A stretch of 64,000 nucleotides of DNA, taken from NCBI RefSeq assembly GCF_008274215.1, contig NZ_VTPS01000004.1:85712-149711 (forward strand), written 5' to 3'. The DNA comes from Calorimonas adulescens. Lineage in GTDB: Bacteria > Bacillota > Thermoanaerobacteria > Thermoanaerobacterales > UBA4877. Both the position numbers and the translations under genes were made by a program. The notes under the pieces were generated by a model. It was not told the DNA's origin. It saw only the letters and a list, made by a program, of their open reading frames with translations, and ran no database searches. Positions 1 to 9,081 of the stretch are shown in pieces (the first letter of the stretch is position 1; every line of letters starts with the position of its first letter).

Positions 1-1095
1 ATGATGGCAGGCGAGATAATGACTGCAGGTGGATTATCGAAAAGAATAGTTGACTTTGCAAATGAACTTGTAGGATATGTGAGAGGTGGTCTTGGCTATG
101 CAACAGTTATTTCAGGGATGATCTTTGCTGGTGTATCTGGAACTGCAGTAGCTGATACCTCGGCAATTGGTTCTATATTAGCACCAGTTATGTTAAAAGA
201 AGGATATGATAAAGAAAAAAGCACAGCTCTTATTTGTGCTGCTGGATGTATTGGCCCTATAATTCCTCCAAGCTATCCAATGATTCTATATGGCGTTTTG
301 GCTGGCGTCTCAATCGCAAAATTATTTTTGGGCGGTTTCTTGCCAGGAATAATTGCCGGACTGGGTATTATGTCGATTTGGTATTTTATTGTTAGAAAAG
401 AGGGCTATCAACCTAAAACCACTATCAAATTTTCTGGTAAAAGGCTTTTAAAAAGTTTTTTAGGAGCAATATGGGCGTTGATTTTACCTGTAATAATTTT
501 GGGTGGTATAGTAAGCGGTGTGTTTACTCCTACGGAGTCGGGGGTTATAGCAGTCTTTTATGCTTTATTTGTATGCTTGTTTATTTATAAAGAACTTTCA
601 ATAAAAGACATTCCACAAATTTTAATCAAATCAGCACGTTCTACAGCGGTAGTTATATTTGTAGCTGCTACGGCCTCTTCTGTAGCGTATATGGTAACTG
701 TTGGCCATGTACCACAGGACTTAGCATCCTTTTTACTTGGCATTACCCAAAATAAGTATGCAATTTTACTTTTAATTGACATTCTTCTATTAGCTGTAGG
801 CTGTGTTTTAGACTTGACACCCGCTATGCTTATATTTGGTCCAATATTTGTACCGTTGGTTAAGAGCATTGGTATTGATCCTCTGTTCTTCGGCATAATC
901 ATGGTTATCGTACTGTGTATTGGTTTGATTACACCGCCAGTTGGCACAGTCCTTTATGTAGGATGTGGGCTGACGAAAATTACTATGATGAATCTTGCTA
1001 AAGCCTTATTACCTTATATACTTCTGTATGTTGCATTATTATTTTTCCTTACATTGATGCCACAATTAGTGTTATTTATTCCAAATCTATTTTAA
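1..1095 (+). CDS. TRAP transporter large permease (DctM family), 5' end cut by window
   Basis: This is the large membrane subunit of a tripartite ATP-independent periplasmic transporter, which imports organic or sugar acids using an ion gradient. The 364 visible residues are almost all hydrophobic helices, with the family's Gly/Pro-rich hairpin segments (PIIPPSYPMILYG near residue 85; GLITPPVGTVLYVGCG near 310). DctM proteins usually have about 425 residues, so roughly 60 N-terminal residues lie upstream of the window. The ATGATG at base 1 is therefore probably internal. A ribosome binding site for the next gene overlaps its stop. It heads a sugar-acid cluster, so the substrate is probably the acid degraded by the downstream enzymes; this is inference from context. 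Confidence 0.93.
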   Translation: MMAGEIMTAGGLSKRIVDFANELVGYVRGGLGYATVISGMIFAGVSGTAVADTSAIGSILAPVMLKEGYDKEKSTALICAAGCIGPIIPPSYPMILYGVLAGVSIAKLFLGGFLPGIIAGLGIMSIWYFIVRKEGYQPKTTIKFSGKRLLKSFLGAIWALILPVIILGGIVSGVFTPTESGVIAVFYALFVCLFIYKELSIKDIPQILIKSARSTAVVIFVAATASSVAYMVTVGHVPQDLASFLLGITQNKYAILLLIDILLLAVGCVLDLTPAMLIFGPIFVPLVKSIGIDPLFFGIIMVIVLCIGLITPPVGTVLYVGCGLTKITMMNLAKALLPYILLYVALLFFLTLMPQLVLFIPNLF

Positions 1096-1110
1096 GGAGA
1101 TGGTTATCTA

Positions 1111-1875
1111 TTGGAAATATTTGTTAAAATCAATGACAAGACACATAAAGATTTCTTTGGCTTGTTAGAAAACAATCAAGTTTTGAAGGTTAATGGAGAT
1201 ATTTTTACTGAGTACACTGTAACAGAAGAATCATATCCTTTGGATGAAATAAAACTTTCAGCCCCATGTGAGCCCTCAAAAATTGTTGGTATTGGCTTGA
1301 ACTACAAAGATGCGGTGGAAAAGACCAATGCAAGCACACCTGTAGAGCCAATCGTGTTTTTAAAACCGCCAACGACCATAATAGGTCCATATGACCCTAT
1401 CATCTACCCTGCAATGAGCAAAGTGGTGACGTATGAGGTAGAACTGGCTGTGGTAATTGGGAAAAAGGCAAAAAATGTTTCTGAAGATAAGGCTTTGGAC
1501 TATGTTTTTGGTTATACAATTGCCAATGATGTTACTGCTAAAGACCTTTTGGGAAAGTATGGTCCATGGGACATAGGGAAGGGGTTTGATACATTTTTGC
1601 CACTGGGGCCCTATATAGTTACAGGTATAGACCCATCTAAACTCAGGATAACTATGAGGCAGAATGGCGTTACCACACAGGATTCATGCACCTGCAACAT
1701 GATTTTTAGTGTTCCATACCTTATAGGTTATGTATCTAAAATAATGACTTTACTGCCTGGTGACGTAATTATTACCGGCACTCCGGCTGGAGCCTCTGAG
1801 TTAAAGATTGGGGATGTACTGGAAGGAAGTATAGAGAACATAGGCACTATTACAAATAAGGTCATAGGAGGATAA
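1111..1875 (+). CDS. Fumarylacetoacetate hydrolase (FAH) family protein
   Basis: The 254-residue protein matches the FAH fold family, which includes hydrolases and decarboxylases of acylpyruvates and 2,4-diketo-3-deoxy sugar acids. The family core starts near residue 60 (GIGLNYKDAVEK) and the divalent metal ligands appear as E109, E111 (YEVELAVVIG) and D140 (IANDVTAKDL). The C-terminus has the usual LPGDVIITGTPAG segment. The start is TTG at 1111, placed by an AAGGAGA site 10 bases upstream that overlaps the dctM stop. Its position between a TRAP permease and a hydroxyacid dehydrogenase suggests action on a keto-deoxy sugar acid; the exact substrate cannot be read from sequence. Confidence 0.9.
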   Translation: MEIFVKINDKTHKDFFGLLENNQVLKVNGDIFTEYTVTEESYPLDEIKLSAPCEPSKIVGIGLNYKDAVEKTNASTPVEPIVFLKPPTTIIGPYDPIIYPAMSKVVTYEVELAVVIGKKAKNVSEDKALDYVFGYTIANDVTAKDLLGKYGPWDIGKGFDTFLPLGPYIVTGIDPSKLRITMRQNGVTTQDSCTCNMIFSVPYLIGYVSKIMTLLPGDVIITGTPAGASELKIGDVLEGSIENIGTITNKVIGG

Positions 1876-1877
1876 CG

Positions 1878-2843
1878 ATGGCGAAATATAAGGTTTATGT
1901 GACTGACTATGAGTATGAGACGCTGGAAAATGAAAGGAGTGTAATATCGAGGATTGATGCTGATTTTATACCACTGCAGTGCAGAACTGATGAAGATGTT
2001 ATTAATATGGCGAAAGATGCTGATGCTCTTCTGGTACAGTATGCACCTGTTACAGAGAGTGTGTTCGAGGAGCTAAAGAATCTCAGGATAGTTGTAAGAT
2101 ACGGTGTTGGTGTGGACTGTGTTGATGTAGAGTCTGCTACGAGACATGGAGTGTATATATGCAATGTCCCGGACTATGGTGTTGAAGAGGTATCGACCCA
2201 TGCCATGGCACTTATTTTAGGGTCCATTAGGAAAATAACAGAAATGTCAAATATTGTTAAACGTGGAACATGGGACTTTAAGCTTTCAAAACCAATTTAC
2301 AGGACTACTAAATTGACCCTTGGCATAACAGGTTTTGGGAGGATACCGAGAGAGGTTGCAAGGAAGGCCAGGCCATTCGGCTTTAATATCTTGGTATACG
2401 ATCCCTACGTAAATGATGATATTTTGCATCAATATGAGGTTAAAAGGGTTGAGTTCGAGACACTGCTCGAGGAATCGGATATAATTACTGTGCATACTCC
2501 GCTAACAAGGGATACCTATCACCTGTTTGATAAGGAAACATTTTCAAAGATGAAAAGAGGTTCATATTTAGTAAACACATCGAGAGGACCCGTTGTAGAC
2601 GAGGAAGCACTGGCTGATGCCATTGAAAATGGTGTTCTATCAGGGGCGGCTCTTGATGTTACAGAGAAAGAGCCTCTGGGTAAAGACAGCAGATTGCTAT
2701 CTTTTGACAATGTGATAATCACACCACACATGGCATGGTACTCTGAAGAGGCTCAGGCAGACCTGCAGAGAAAGGCCGCTGAAGAGGTAGTAAGGGTTTT
2801 GACAGGGAATAAACCATTAAATTCTGTAAACATCAGGGATTAA
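1878..2843 (+). CDS. D-isomer-specific 2-hydroxyacid dehydrogenase (C-terminal binding protein-like)
   Basis: NAD(P)-dependent oxidoreductase that interconverts a D-2-hydroxyacid and its 2-keto acid. The 321 residues show the Rossmann glycine motif GITGFGRIPREV near residue 149 and the catalytic triad of the family: R236 (NTSRGPVVD), E265 (TEKEP) and H284 (TPHMAWYS). It starts 2 bases after the previous stop, so translation is probably coupled. The MAWYSEEAQ sequence after the catalytic His resembles the CtBP/YoaD-like subgroup rather than classical SerA. A role in reducing or oxidising a keto-sugar-acid intermediate is inferred from neighbours only. Confidence 0.9.
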   Translation: MAKYKVYVTDYEYETLENERSVISRIDADFIPLQCRTDEDVINMAKDADALLVQYAPVTESVFEELKNLRIVVRYGVGVDCVDVESATRHGVYICNVPDYGVEEVSTHAMALILGSIRKITEMSNIVKRGTWDFKLSKPIYRTTKLTLGITGFGRIPREVARKARPFGFNILVYDPYVNDDILHQYEVKRVEFETLLEESDIITVHTPLTRDTYHLFDKETFSKMKRGSYLVNTSRGPVVDEEALADAIENGVLSGAALDVTEKEPLGKDSRLLSFDNVIITPHMAWYSEEAQADLQRKAAEEVVRVLTGNKPLNSVNIRD

Positions 2844-2860
2844 TCTTAGGAGGTATAAAA

Positions 2861-3811
2861 ATGCCGGAAGTTGTTACGATCGGTGAAACCATGATACTAT
2901 TCAGCCCGACATGTACCGGTTCGTTGCAGTATGTCAACTACTTTCAGAAACAGGTAGGCGGTGCTGAATCGAATTTTGCTATTGGGATAGTCAGGTTGGG
3001 CCACACTGCTGGCTGGATAAGCAAGGTAGGCGATGACCCTTTTGGTAAATATCTGGTCTCCTTTATACGGGGTGAGGGAGTGGATACAAGCAGGGTAAGG
3101 GTCGATAATGAGGCGCCCACTGCTGTGTATTTTAAGGAATTCCACGAGATGAGAAACCCCAAGGTATACTATTACAGGGCTGGTTCTGCGGCGAGCAGGA
3201 TGAGACCCGAGGACCTGGATGAAGATTATATGTCAAAGGCAAAAATTCTTCATATTACAGGCATAACACCGGCACTGAGTACGAGTGCCAAAGAGACTGT
3301 ATATAAGTCAATAGAGATTGCCCGTAAACATAACCTTACTATAAGCTTTGACCCAAACATAAGGAAAAAGCTGTGGAGCGAAGAGGAATGCAGAAATACC
3401 ATACTGGATATAGCTGGTAAGGTGGACATTATAATGCCGGGCATTGAAGAGGCGAGGTTTTTGTTGGGAGAAGGAAGCCCGGAAGACTATTGCAGGAAGT
3501 TCCTGGGTATGGGTATAAAGACTGTTGCCATGAAGATGGGTAAGGATGGATGTGTTGTGGCAGAAAAGGATATTATTCAAAGGGTACACGGAAGGGTTAT
3601 TGATAATATAGTTGACCCTGTAGGTGCCGGGGACGGATTTGACGCTGGTTTTATTACAGGAATCTTAAACGGCTGGGACATTATAGAGTGTGCCAAACTG
3701 GCTAATGATGTTGGGGCGTTTGTTGTTACTGTAAATGGTGATGTGGAGGGACTGCCAACGATGGAAGAGGTCATGGAATTTAGAGGAGAACGGAATGTGG
3801 TTGACAGATAG
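2861..3811 (+). CDS. kdgK: PfkB-family sugar kinase, probable 2-keto-3-deoxygluconate kinase
   Basis: Phosphorylates a 2-keto-3-deoxy sugar acid (or a related sugar) with ATP in the cytoplasm. The 316-residue protein has the PfkB N-terminal GGAESNFAIGIVRLG motif near residue 32 and the C-terminal DPVGAGDGFDAGF signature with the catalytic base D258 in the GAGD anion hole (255-258). An AGGAGG site precedes the ATG by 7 bases. The next gene is a KDPG aldolase, so kinase plus aldolase make the lower half of an Entner-Doudoroff-like branch: KDG to KDPG to pyruvate plus glyceraldehyde-3-phosphate. Ribokinase or fructokinase specificity cannot be excluded by sequence alone. Confidence 0.88.
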   Translation: MPEVVTIGETMILFSPTCTGSLQYVNYFQKQVGGAESNFAIGIVRLGHTAGWISKVGDDPFGKYLVSFIRGEGVDTSRVRVDNEAPTAVYFKEFHEMRNPKVYYYRAGSAASRMRPEDLDEDYMSKAKILHITGITPALSTSAKETVYKSIEIARKHNLTISFDPNIRKKLWSEEECRNTILDIAGKVDIIMPGIEEARFLLGEGSPEDYCRKFLGMGIKTVAMKMGKDGCVVAEKDIIQRVHGRVIDNIVDPVGAGDGFDAGFITGILNGWDIIECAKLANDVGAFVVTVNGDVEGLPTMEEVMEFRGERNVVDR

Positions 3812-3945
3812 CAGTATCAAAGTGGATATCAGTATTTTCAATGGTTCTGAGCGGTGTTATGAAAAGAGGACAACTGGAGCAATCAGGGCGGGACATGGTA
3901 TTATTGGTTTTGTTGTATAAGTAAAGGAAAAAGGAGTGGTGATTA
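3812..3945. other. Gap between kdgK and eda
   Basis: A 134-base gap holding no gene that I can support. The end carries the eda ribosome binding site (AAAAAGGAGTGG) just before ATG 3946. One reading frame stays open from inside kdgK to a stop at 3920 but lacks its own start signal and resembles nothing I know. Confidence 0.4.
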
Positions 3946-4581
3946 ATGTATAAGTATGAGATTCTTAATCGGTTAATAGAGAATGGTATAGTAGCTATAA
4001 TGAGAAGGGTAGATAAAGATAGGTTTGATGGGGTGTTAAAGGCCTTGACTGATGGAGGCATCAAATGCGTCGAGGTAACGGCAGACAGCGATGGGGCTTT
4101 TGAGTTTATCAGAGATATGGCATCAATGTATGGGGATAGGCTCTGCATAGGTGCCGGGACGATACTGGACCCTGAGACATGCAGGATAGCCATTATATCT
4201 GGGGCCCAGTATATTGTAACCCCTACGTTAAATATTGATGTAATCAAGACAGCCAACAGGTATGGGAAACCCTGCATACCTGGAGCCATGACGCCGACAG
4301 AGATACTGACTGCATATGAAAACGGTGCTGAGATGGTAAAGGTATTTCCAGCCGGTTCTCTGGGTCCATCCTATTTTAAGGAGGTGCTGGGACCATTATC
4401 TCATATACCGCTGATGGCCACAGGGGGAGTAACAATAGATAATATCTCTGAATTCAAGAAAGCAGGGGTTAAAGCATTTGGTATTGGCTCTGCGCTTATA
4501 GACAGGGAGGCCGTCAGGGTCGGTGACTTTGATAAGATAGAGGATATAGCAAGAAAATTTGTGGAGGCCTGTGTGCTATGA
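3946..4581 (+). CDS. eda: 2-keto-3-deoxy-6-phosphogluconate (KDPG) aldolase
   Basis: Class I aldolase that cleaves KDPG to pyruvate and glyceraldehyde-3-phosphate; family members often also act on 4-hydroxy-2-oxoglutarate or KDPGal. At 211 residues it has the family length. Visible motifs are GIVAIMRRV near residue 16, CVEVTADSD near 45, CIGAGTILDPE near 66, and the Schiff-base lysine K132 in MVKVFPAG, followed by LMATGGV. Its stop overlaps the next start (ATGA-type overlap), so eda and the following dehydrogenase are translationally coupled. A decayed fragment of a second eda-like gene is present at about 44.56 kb. Confidence 0.95.
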   Translation: MYKYEILNRLIENGIVAIMRRVDKDRFDGVLKALTDGGIKCVEVTADSDGAFEFIRDMASMYGDRLCIGAGTILDPETCRIAIISGAQYIVTPTLNIDVIKTANRYGKPCIPGAMTPTEILTAYENGAEMVKVFPAGSLGPSYFKEVLGPLSHIPLMATGGVTIDNISEFKKAGVKAFGIGSALIDREAVRVGDFDKIEDIARKFVEACVL

Positions 4582-5486
4582 AAGTCCTTATAACCTCGAA
4601 ATCATTTGGCCATGGGACTGACGGTGTTAAAAGACTGAAGGAGATGGGGCTTGAGGTGCTCTACGACTATAATGAATTATCAGGTGCGGACATCTGCATT
4701 GCTGGTAATGAAAGATGTAGCAGGGATTTTTTTGAGGCAGCCAAGAACCTGAAGCTTTTATGCAGGAGAGGTACAGGTATAGACAATATCGATGTTAAAG
4801 AGGCACATAAAAGAGGTATCATTGTAACCAGGGTCGCATCCGTTATGAAAGAAGCTGTAGCAGAGTTAACCTTTGCCCTTATGCTCATATTGTCGAGGAA
4901 ATTGCTCTTAAATATAGAGGATGCCAGAAATGGCCGTTGGGGAAAGATGATGGGCGTAGACCTTTCCGGTAAGACCATAGGTATTGCAGGCATGGGTGAG
5001 ATCGGTAGAGAGGTGGCACGGAGGGCCAATGCCTTTAATATGAATATTATTTATTACAACAGGAGCAGAAAGGAGGATGTGGAAAAAGACTATAGGGCAA
5101 GGTATGTGAATATAGAAGAGCTTATGAGTTCTGCAGACTTTATTACGTTGCACCTGCCACTTGGTGTGGAAACAATGGGTATCATAAATGCCGACAGATT
5201 AAATCTTATGAAAAGGACTTCATATCTTATAAATGTTGGCAGGGGAGCTCTTGTAGATGAGGAGGCCCTGTATTACGTATTAGAAGAGGGCAGGATTGCT
5301 GGTGCTGCCAGTGATGTTTTCATAAATGAACCTCCTGTGGGTAGTCCACTTTTAAGACTACCAAACTTTGTGCCGACGCCACATATAGGTTCTGCCACCA
5401 TTGATACTGCTAAAAAAATGGATGATGCCGTCGTTATGGAAATTGACAGGTTCTTAAAGGGCGAATCAAATATAAACGTGGTATAG
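4578..5486 (+). CDS. D-isomer-specific 2-hydroxyacid dehydrogenase (phosphoglycerate dehydrogenase-like)
   Basis: NAD-dependent 2-hydroxyacid dehydrogenase of 302 residues, without the C-terminal ACT domain of biosynthetic SerA. The Rossmann motif GIAGMGEIGREVARRA sits near residue 136 and the catalytic residues are R222 (NVGRGALVD), E251 (INEPP) and H269 (TPHIGSAT). The start ATG overlaps the eda stop by 4 bases. It is the second such enzyme in this cluster and is clearly different from the one at 1878. The true serA of this window lies at 39.1 kb, so this copy probably serves sugar-acid catabolism; its substrate is unknown. Confidence 0.9.
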   Translation: MKVLITSKSFGHGTDGVKRLKEMGLEVLYDYNELSGADICIAGNERCSRDFFEAAKNLKLLCRRGTGIDNIDVKEAHKRGIIVTRVASVMKEAVAELTFALMLILSRKLLLNIEDARNGRWGKMMGVDLSGKTIGIAGMGEIGREVARRANAFNMNIIYYNRSRKEDVEKDYRARYVNIEELMSSADFITLHLPLGVETMGIINADRLNLMKRTSYLINVGRGALVDEEALYYVLEEGRIAGAASDVFINEPPVGSPLLRLPNFVPTPHIGSATIDTAKKMDDAVVMEIDRFLKGESNINVV

Positions 5487-5591
5487 GCGTGATTTTACAG
5501 AAATAATTTAGTGAGGTATGTTATTGACACGAATGGATGGGGGCTATTGTATTGAAATGTTAATGATGCGTAACAAAAGGGGGTTGGCAAA

Positions 5592-7277
5592 TTGTTTTGG
5601 AGGAGTAAGGATATACTGGCCAGGCCGGAATGGTCATTGAACCGGTCGCTGTATAAGTCAATGGGGTATACTGATGAGGAACTGGCCAGGCCGATTGTAG
5701 CCATAGTCAATTCTTGGAATACCATAGTACCGGGACATTTTATGCTAAATGATATTGCGAGAGCAGTGAAGGAAGGCGTTATTGCTGCTGGTGGTACGCC
5801 GGTAGAGTTTTCTACCATAGCAGCCTGTGATGGTGTAGCCCAGGGTCATCTGGGAATGAGATATATTCTGCCAACAAGGGACCTTATAGCAAACAGCATA
5901 GAGATGATGATTCAGGCCCACAGACTGGACGGCATGGTGCTCATTGGCTCATGCGATAAGGTGGTCCCGGGCATGCTTATGGCTGCTGCAAGGTTGGACA
6001 TGCCCTCTATATTCATAAATGGTGGACCAATGCCCTCGGGGAAATTTAAAAAAGAGAACCCCTATGGTGGAGAGATGGTGGATAGTTCGGCTGTGCAAGA
6101 GGGATTGGGTGCCTTACAGGCAGGAAAGCTGACGCTGAATGACTACTGCCTGCTTGAGGATACGGCATGTCCTTCCCCTGGCTCCTGTGCTATGCTGGGG
6201 ACTGCTAACACCATGTGCTGTGTGGCTGAGGCCATGGGGATGAGCCTGCCCGGCAGTGCCATGATACCGCCGACGGAGGCGCTGAGACTGCGAGCAGCGA
6301 AGGAGACAGGGAAGGCTATAATGCAGCTTATTGAAAAGGGTATCACGGCAAGAGATATAATAAATAAAATGTCTATAGAGAATGCCATAAGACTCGCACT
6401 GGCCATAGGTGGTTCTACAAACCTGGCCATTCATATCATAGCAATAGCCATGGAGGCTGGGGTTGACCTTACGTTAGACGACTTAGATAGGCTTGCCAGA
6501 GAAACTCCGCATGTGGCGGCTATAATGCCGGCGAGTCCGTATGGATGTGCCGAGTTCTACTATGCAGGAGGTGTACCTGCAGTCATGAAACAGATAGAGA
6601 GTCTCCTACACAAAGGTGCGTTGACTGTAAATGGCAGGACTGTTGGGGAGAATATCTCCGGTGCAGAGGTTAGGGATGATAGGATTATCAGGAGTATAGA
6701 TAGTCCGTTCCACAGGGACAGTGGCCTGGCCGTACTTAAAGGAAACCTGGCACCTGATGGCTCTATAACAAAGCCTGCTGCTATATCTGAAGCCCTGTGG
6801 CATTTTAGGGGCAAGGCAAAGGTATTTGACAGTGAGCAGGATGCCATAGACTATATAGAGGCAGGAAAGGTGGAAAAAGGTATGGTGCTGGTCATAAGAT
6901 ATGAGGGGCCTAAGGGAGGACCTGGTATGCCTGAGATGTTCAAACCCATGAAGCTTTTAGCCGGCATGGGACTTGCAAAAGACGTTGCTCTAATAACCGA
7001 TGGCAGATTTTCGGGTTCTAACAATGGATGTTTTGTGGGACATATATCTCCTGAGGCTTTTGAGGGTGGCACCATAGCGCTTGTGAAAGACGGGGATATC
7101 ATTGATATAGACATAACAAACGGAAGCTTGAATATAGAGTTAAGTGATGATGAGCTTAACGCAAGAAAAAAAGAATGGGTGCAGCCAGAGCCTAAGATTA
7201 AGGAAGGATATCTTTACCTGTATTCTAAACTGGCAAGTTCTGCTGACAAGGGGGCTGTGCTGCGATATGACAGGTAG
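5592..7277 (+). CDS. IlvD/Edd family dehydratase (first of a tandem pair)
   Basis: Fe-S dehydratase that removes water from a 2,3-dihydroxy acid to give a 2-keto-3-deoxy acid. The family includes dihydroxyacid dehydratase (IlvD), phosphogluconate dehydratase (Edd) and aldonate dehydratases. The 561 residues carry the three cluster cysteines in family positions: C79 (ACDGVAQGH), C121 (GSCDKVVPG) and C199 (PSPGSCAMLG); DGRFSGSNNG near 470 is also typical. Translation starts at TTG 5592 behind an AGGGGG site; no upstream ATG fits. The gene overlaps the next dehydratase by 11 bases. No other ilv genes are nearby and sugar-acid genes surround it, so an aldonate dehydratase role is more likely than branched-chain synthesis. 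Confidence 0.92.
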   Translation: MFWRSKDILARPEWSLNRSLYKSMGYTDEELARPIVAIVNSWNTIVPGHFMLNDIARAVKEGVIAAGGTPVEFSTIAACDGVAQGHLGMRYILPTRDLIANSIEMMIQAHRLDGMVLIGSCDKVVPGMLMAAARLDMPSIFINGGPMPSGKFKKENPYGGEMVDSSAVQEGLGALQAGKLTLNDYCLLEDTACPSPGSCAMLGTANTMCCVAEAMGMSLPGSAMIPPTEALRLRAAKETGKAIMQLIEKGITARDIINKMSIENAIRLALAIGGSTNLAIHIIAIAMEAGVDLTLDDLDRLARETPHVAAIMPASPYGCAEFYYAGGVPAVMKQIESLLHKGALTVNGRTVGENISGAEVRDDRIIRSIDSPFHRDSGLAVLKGNLAPDGSITKPAAISEALWHFRGKAKVFDSEQDAIDYIEAGKVEKGMVLVIRYEGPKGGPGMPEMFKPMKLLAGMGLAKDVALITDGRFSGSNNGCFVGHISPEAFEGGTIALVKDGDIIDIDITNGSLNIELSDDELNARKKEWVQPEPKIKEGYLYLYSKLASSADKGAVLRYDR

Positions 7278-9000
7278 GGAACTGAAGAGTCAGAAACTCA
7301 GAGGGGTTGGGTCAGAGATTGACCCTTTGAGGCATGGAATGGACTGGTCTGAAGAGGATCTTGAAAAGCCCCAGATACTTGTGGAGAGTACCTATGGACA
7401 GAGTCATCCGGGGAGCTTTCATTTAGATCTGTTGGTAGGTGAAGTGGATAAAGGGGTATGGGAATCGGGCATGAAGCCTGCAAATTCCTATGCTACAGAT
7501 ATATGTGACGGTATAGCCCAGGGACATGATGGTATGAACTTCTCCTTAGCTTCCAGGGAGATAATTGCCGATATGGTAGAGATACATGCTACAGCAGAAC
7601 CCTATGATGGCCTTGTGTTGATATCATCATGCGATAAGGCAATACCAGCCCATCTTATAGCTGCGGCCAGGCTGGATATGCCTACGATTCATGTGCCGGG
7701 TGGCAGCATGATTACAGGCTTTGGCGGCCTCACACTGGAACAGGTAGGGACTTTTGCTGCAGATTATGAGCGGGGAAAGATGTCGGCAGACGAATATAGG
7801 TTCTACAAGCTAAACGTATGCCCGTCATGTGGGGCCTGTCAGTTTATGGGAACAGCCAGTACCCATCAGGTACTGGCAGAGGCACTGGGCCTGGCCCTGC
7901 CCGGCAGCGCCTTGATCCCAACCTCATTCAATACCCTTGGTAAGATGGCACGCAAGGCAGGCAAACAGATTAAGTATCTCATAGAGAATAACATAACAGC
8001 ACGTACCATCCTTACCAGAGAAGCGTTTATAAACGCCATCATTGTACATGCGGCAATTGGAGGCTCTACCAATGCACTTTTGCACCTGCCTGCGGTGGCC
8101 CATGAGGTGGGGATAGAGCTTGAGCCTGAGGTGTTTGATGAGATAAACAGAAGGATACCTTACCTGGCAGATGTAAAGCCTTCTGGGAAATACCCTACAG
8201 AGTATTTTTATTATGCCGGTGGTGTACCTGCGGTTATGAGAGAGTTGAAAGGCTATCTGAATCTGAATGTGATGACAGTTACCGGCAAGACTTTTGGTGA
8301 GAACCTAAAGGATTTAGAGGATAGTGGGTACTTTAAACTTTCCGCTGGTTACTTGAGTAAATTCGGGTTAAAAAGAGAGGATGTTATAAGGCCAATAGAT
8401 AACCCGATACAGTCCAATGGCTCTATTGCAATACTGAAGGGGAATCTGGCTCCTGATGGTGCTGTGGTAAAACACTCGGCAGTGTCAAAGGATATGCTGG
8501 TACACAAAGGCCAGGCCAGAGTGTTTGACAGCGAAGAAGATGCCTTGAATGCGATTATAAAGAGGACAGTTAAACCGGGGGATGTCATTATAGTAAGATA
8601 CGAAGGACCTAAAGGGTCTGGCATGCCCGAGATGTTCTATGCCACGGAGGCATTAGCCTCAGACCCGGAACTGGTCTCTACAACTGCACTGGTCACTGAC
8701 GGCAGGTTTTCTGGTGCGTCACGGGGGCCATGCATAGGCCATGTATCGCCCGAAGCCGCAGAAGGAGGGCCTATAGCTCTTATAGAAGATGGCGACATTA
8801 TTTTAATTGATATACCCGGGAGAATGCTGGATATAGTAGGAATAAATGGCAAGGAACTTCTTCCTGAAGATGTTGAGCGCATACTGGTTGAGAGAAAAAA
8901 CAAATGGATTAAACCTGAAAGCAGGTTCAAGTCCGGTGTGCTGGGTGTGTATTCAAAACTTGCTGTATCTGCAATGAAGGGTGGATATATGGAGATATAA
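7267..9000 (+). CDS. IlvD/Edd family dehydratase (second of a tandem pair)
   Basis: A paralogue of the preceding gene (577 residues), with cluster cysteines C80 (DICDGIAQGH), C122 (SSCDKAIPA) and C191 (CPSCGACQFMG), and the DGRFSGASRGPC motif near 480. The frame is open for 123 bases further upstream, but those residues read inside the first dehydratase and look unlike the family. ATG 7267 has an AAGGGGG site 12 bases before it, so I start there, giving an 11-base overlap. The two paralogues differ considerably (an extra acidic N-terminus and GFGGLTLEQVG insertion here). They may act on different aldonates or epimers; a heteromer is also possible. Confidence 0.9.
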   Translation: MTGRELKSQKLRGVGSEIDPLRHGMDWSEEDLEKPQILVESTYGQSHPGSFHLDLLVGEVDKGVWESGMKPANSYATDICDGIAQGHDGMNFSLASREIIADMVEIHATAEPYDGLVLISSCDKAIPAHLIAAARLDMPTIHVPGGSMITGFGGLTLEQVGTFAADYERGKMSADEYRFYKLNVCPSCGACQFMGTASTHQVLAEALGLALPGSALIPTSFNTLGKMARKAGKQIKYLIENNITARTILTREAFINAIIVHAAIGGSTNALLHLPAVAHEVGIELEPEVFDEINRRIPYLADVKPSGKYPTEYFYYAGGVPAVMRELKGYLNLNVMTVTGKTFGENLKDLEDSGYFKLSAGYLSKFGLKREDVIRPIDNPIQSNGSIAILKGNLAPDGAVVKHSAVSKDMLVHKGQARVFDSEEDALNAIIKRTVKPGDVIIVRYEGPKGSGMPEMFYATEALASDPELVSTTALVTDGRFSGASRGPCIGHVSPEAAEGGPIALIEDGDIILIDIPGRMLDIVGINGKELLPEDVERILVERKNKWIKPESRFKSGVLGVYSKLAVSAMKGGYMEI

Positions 9001-9081
9001 TATTCTATCAGGTGCATGGATGTTGCTATCATTCGCAGGTAGACTTCTTGCACCAGGATTAAGAAAGGGATGATCGTAAAC

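Noticed and set aside
5523..5555. Promoter before the first dehydratase (TTGACA at 5523)
   Set aside because: The -35 is perfect, but no convincing -10 lies at 16-18 bases; only a weak TATTGT at about 15. Kept as a possibility only.
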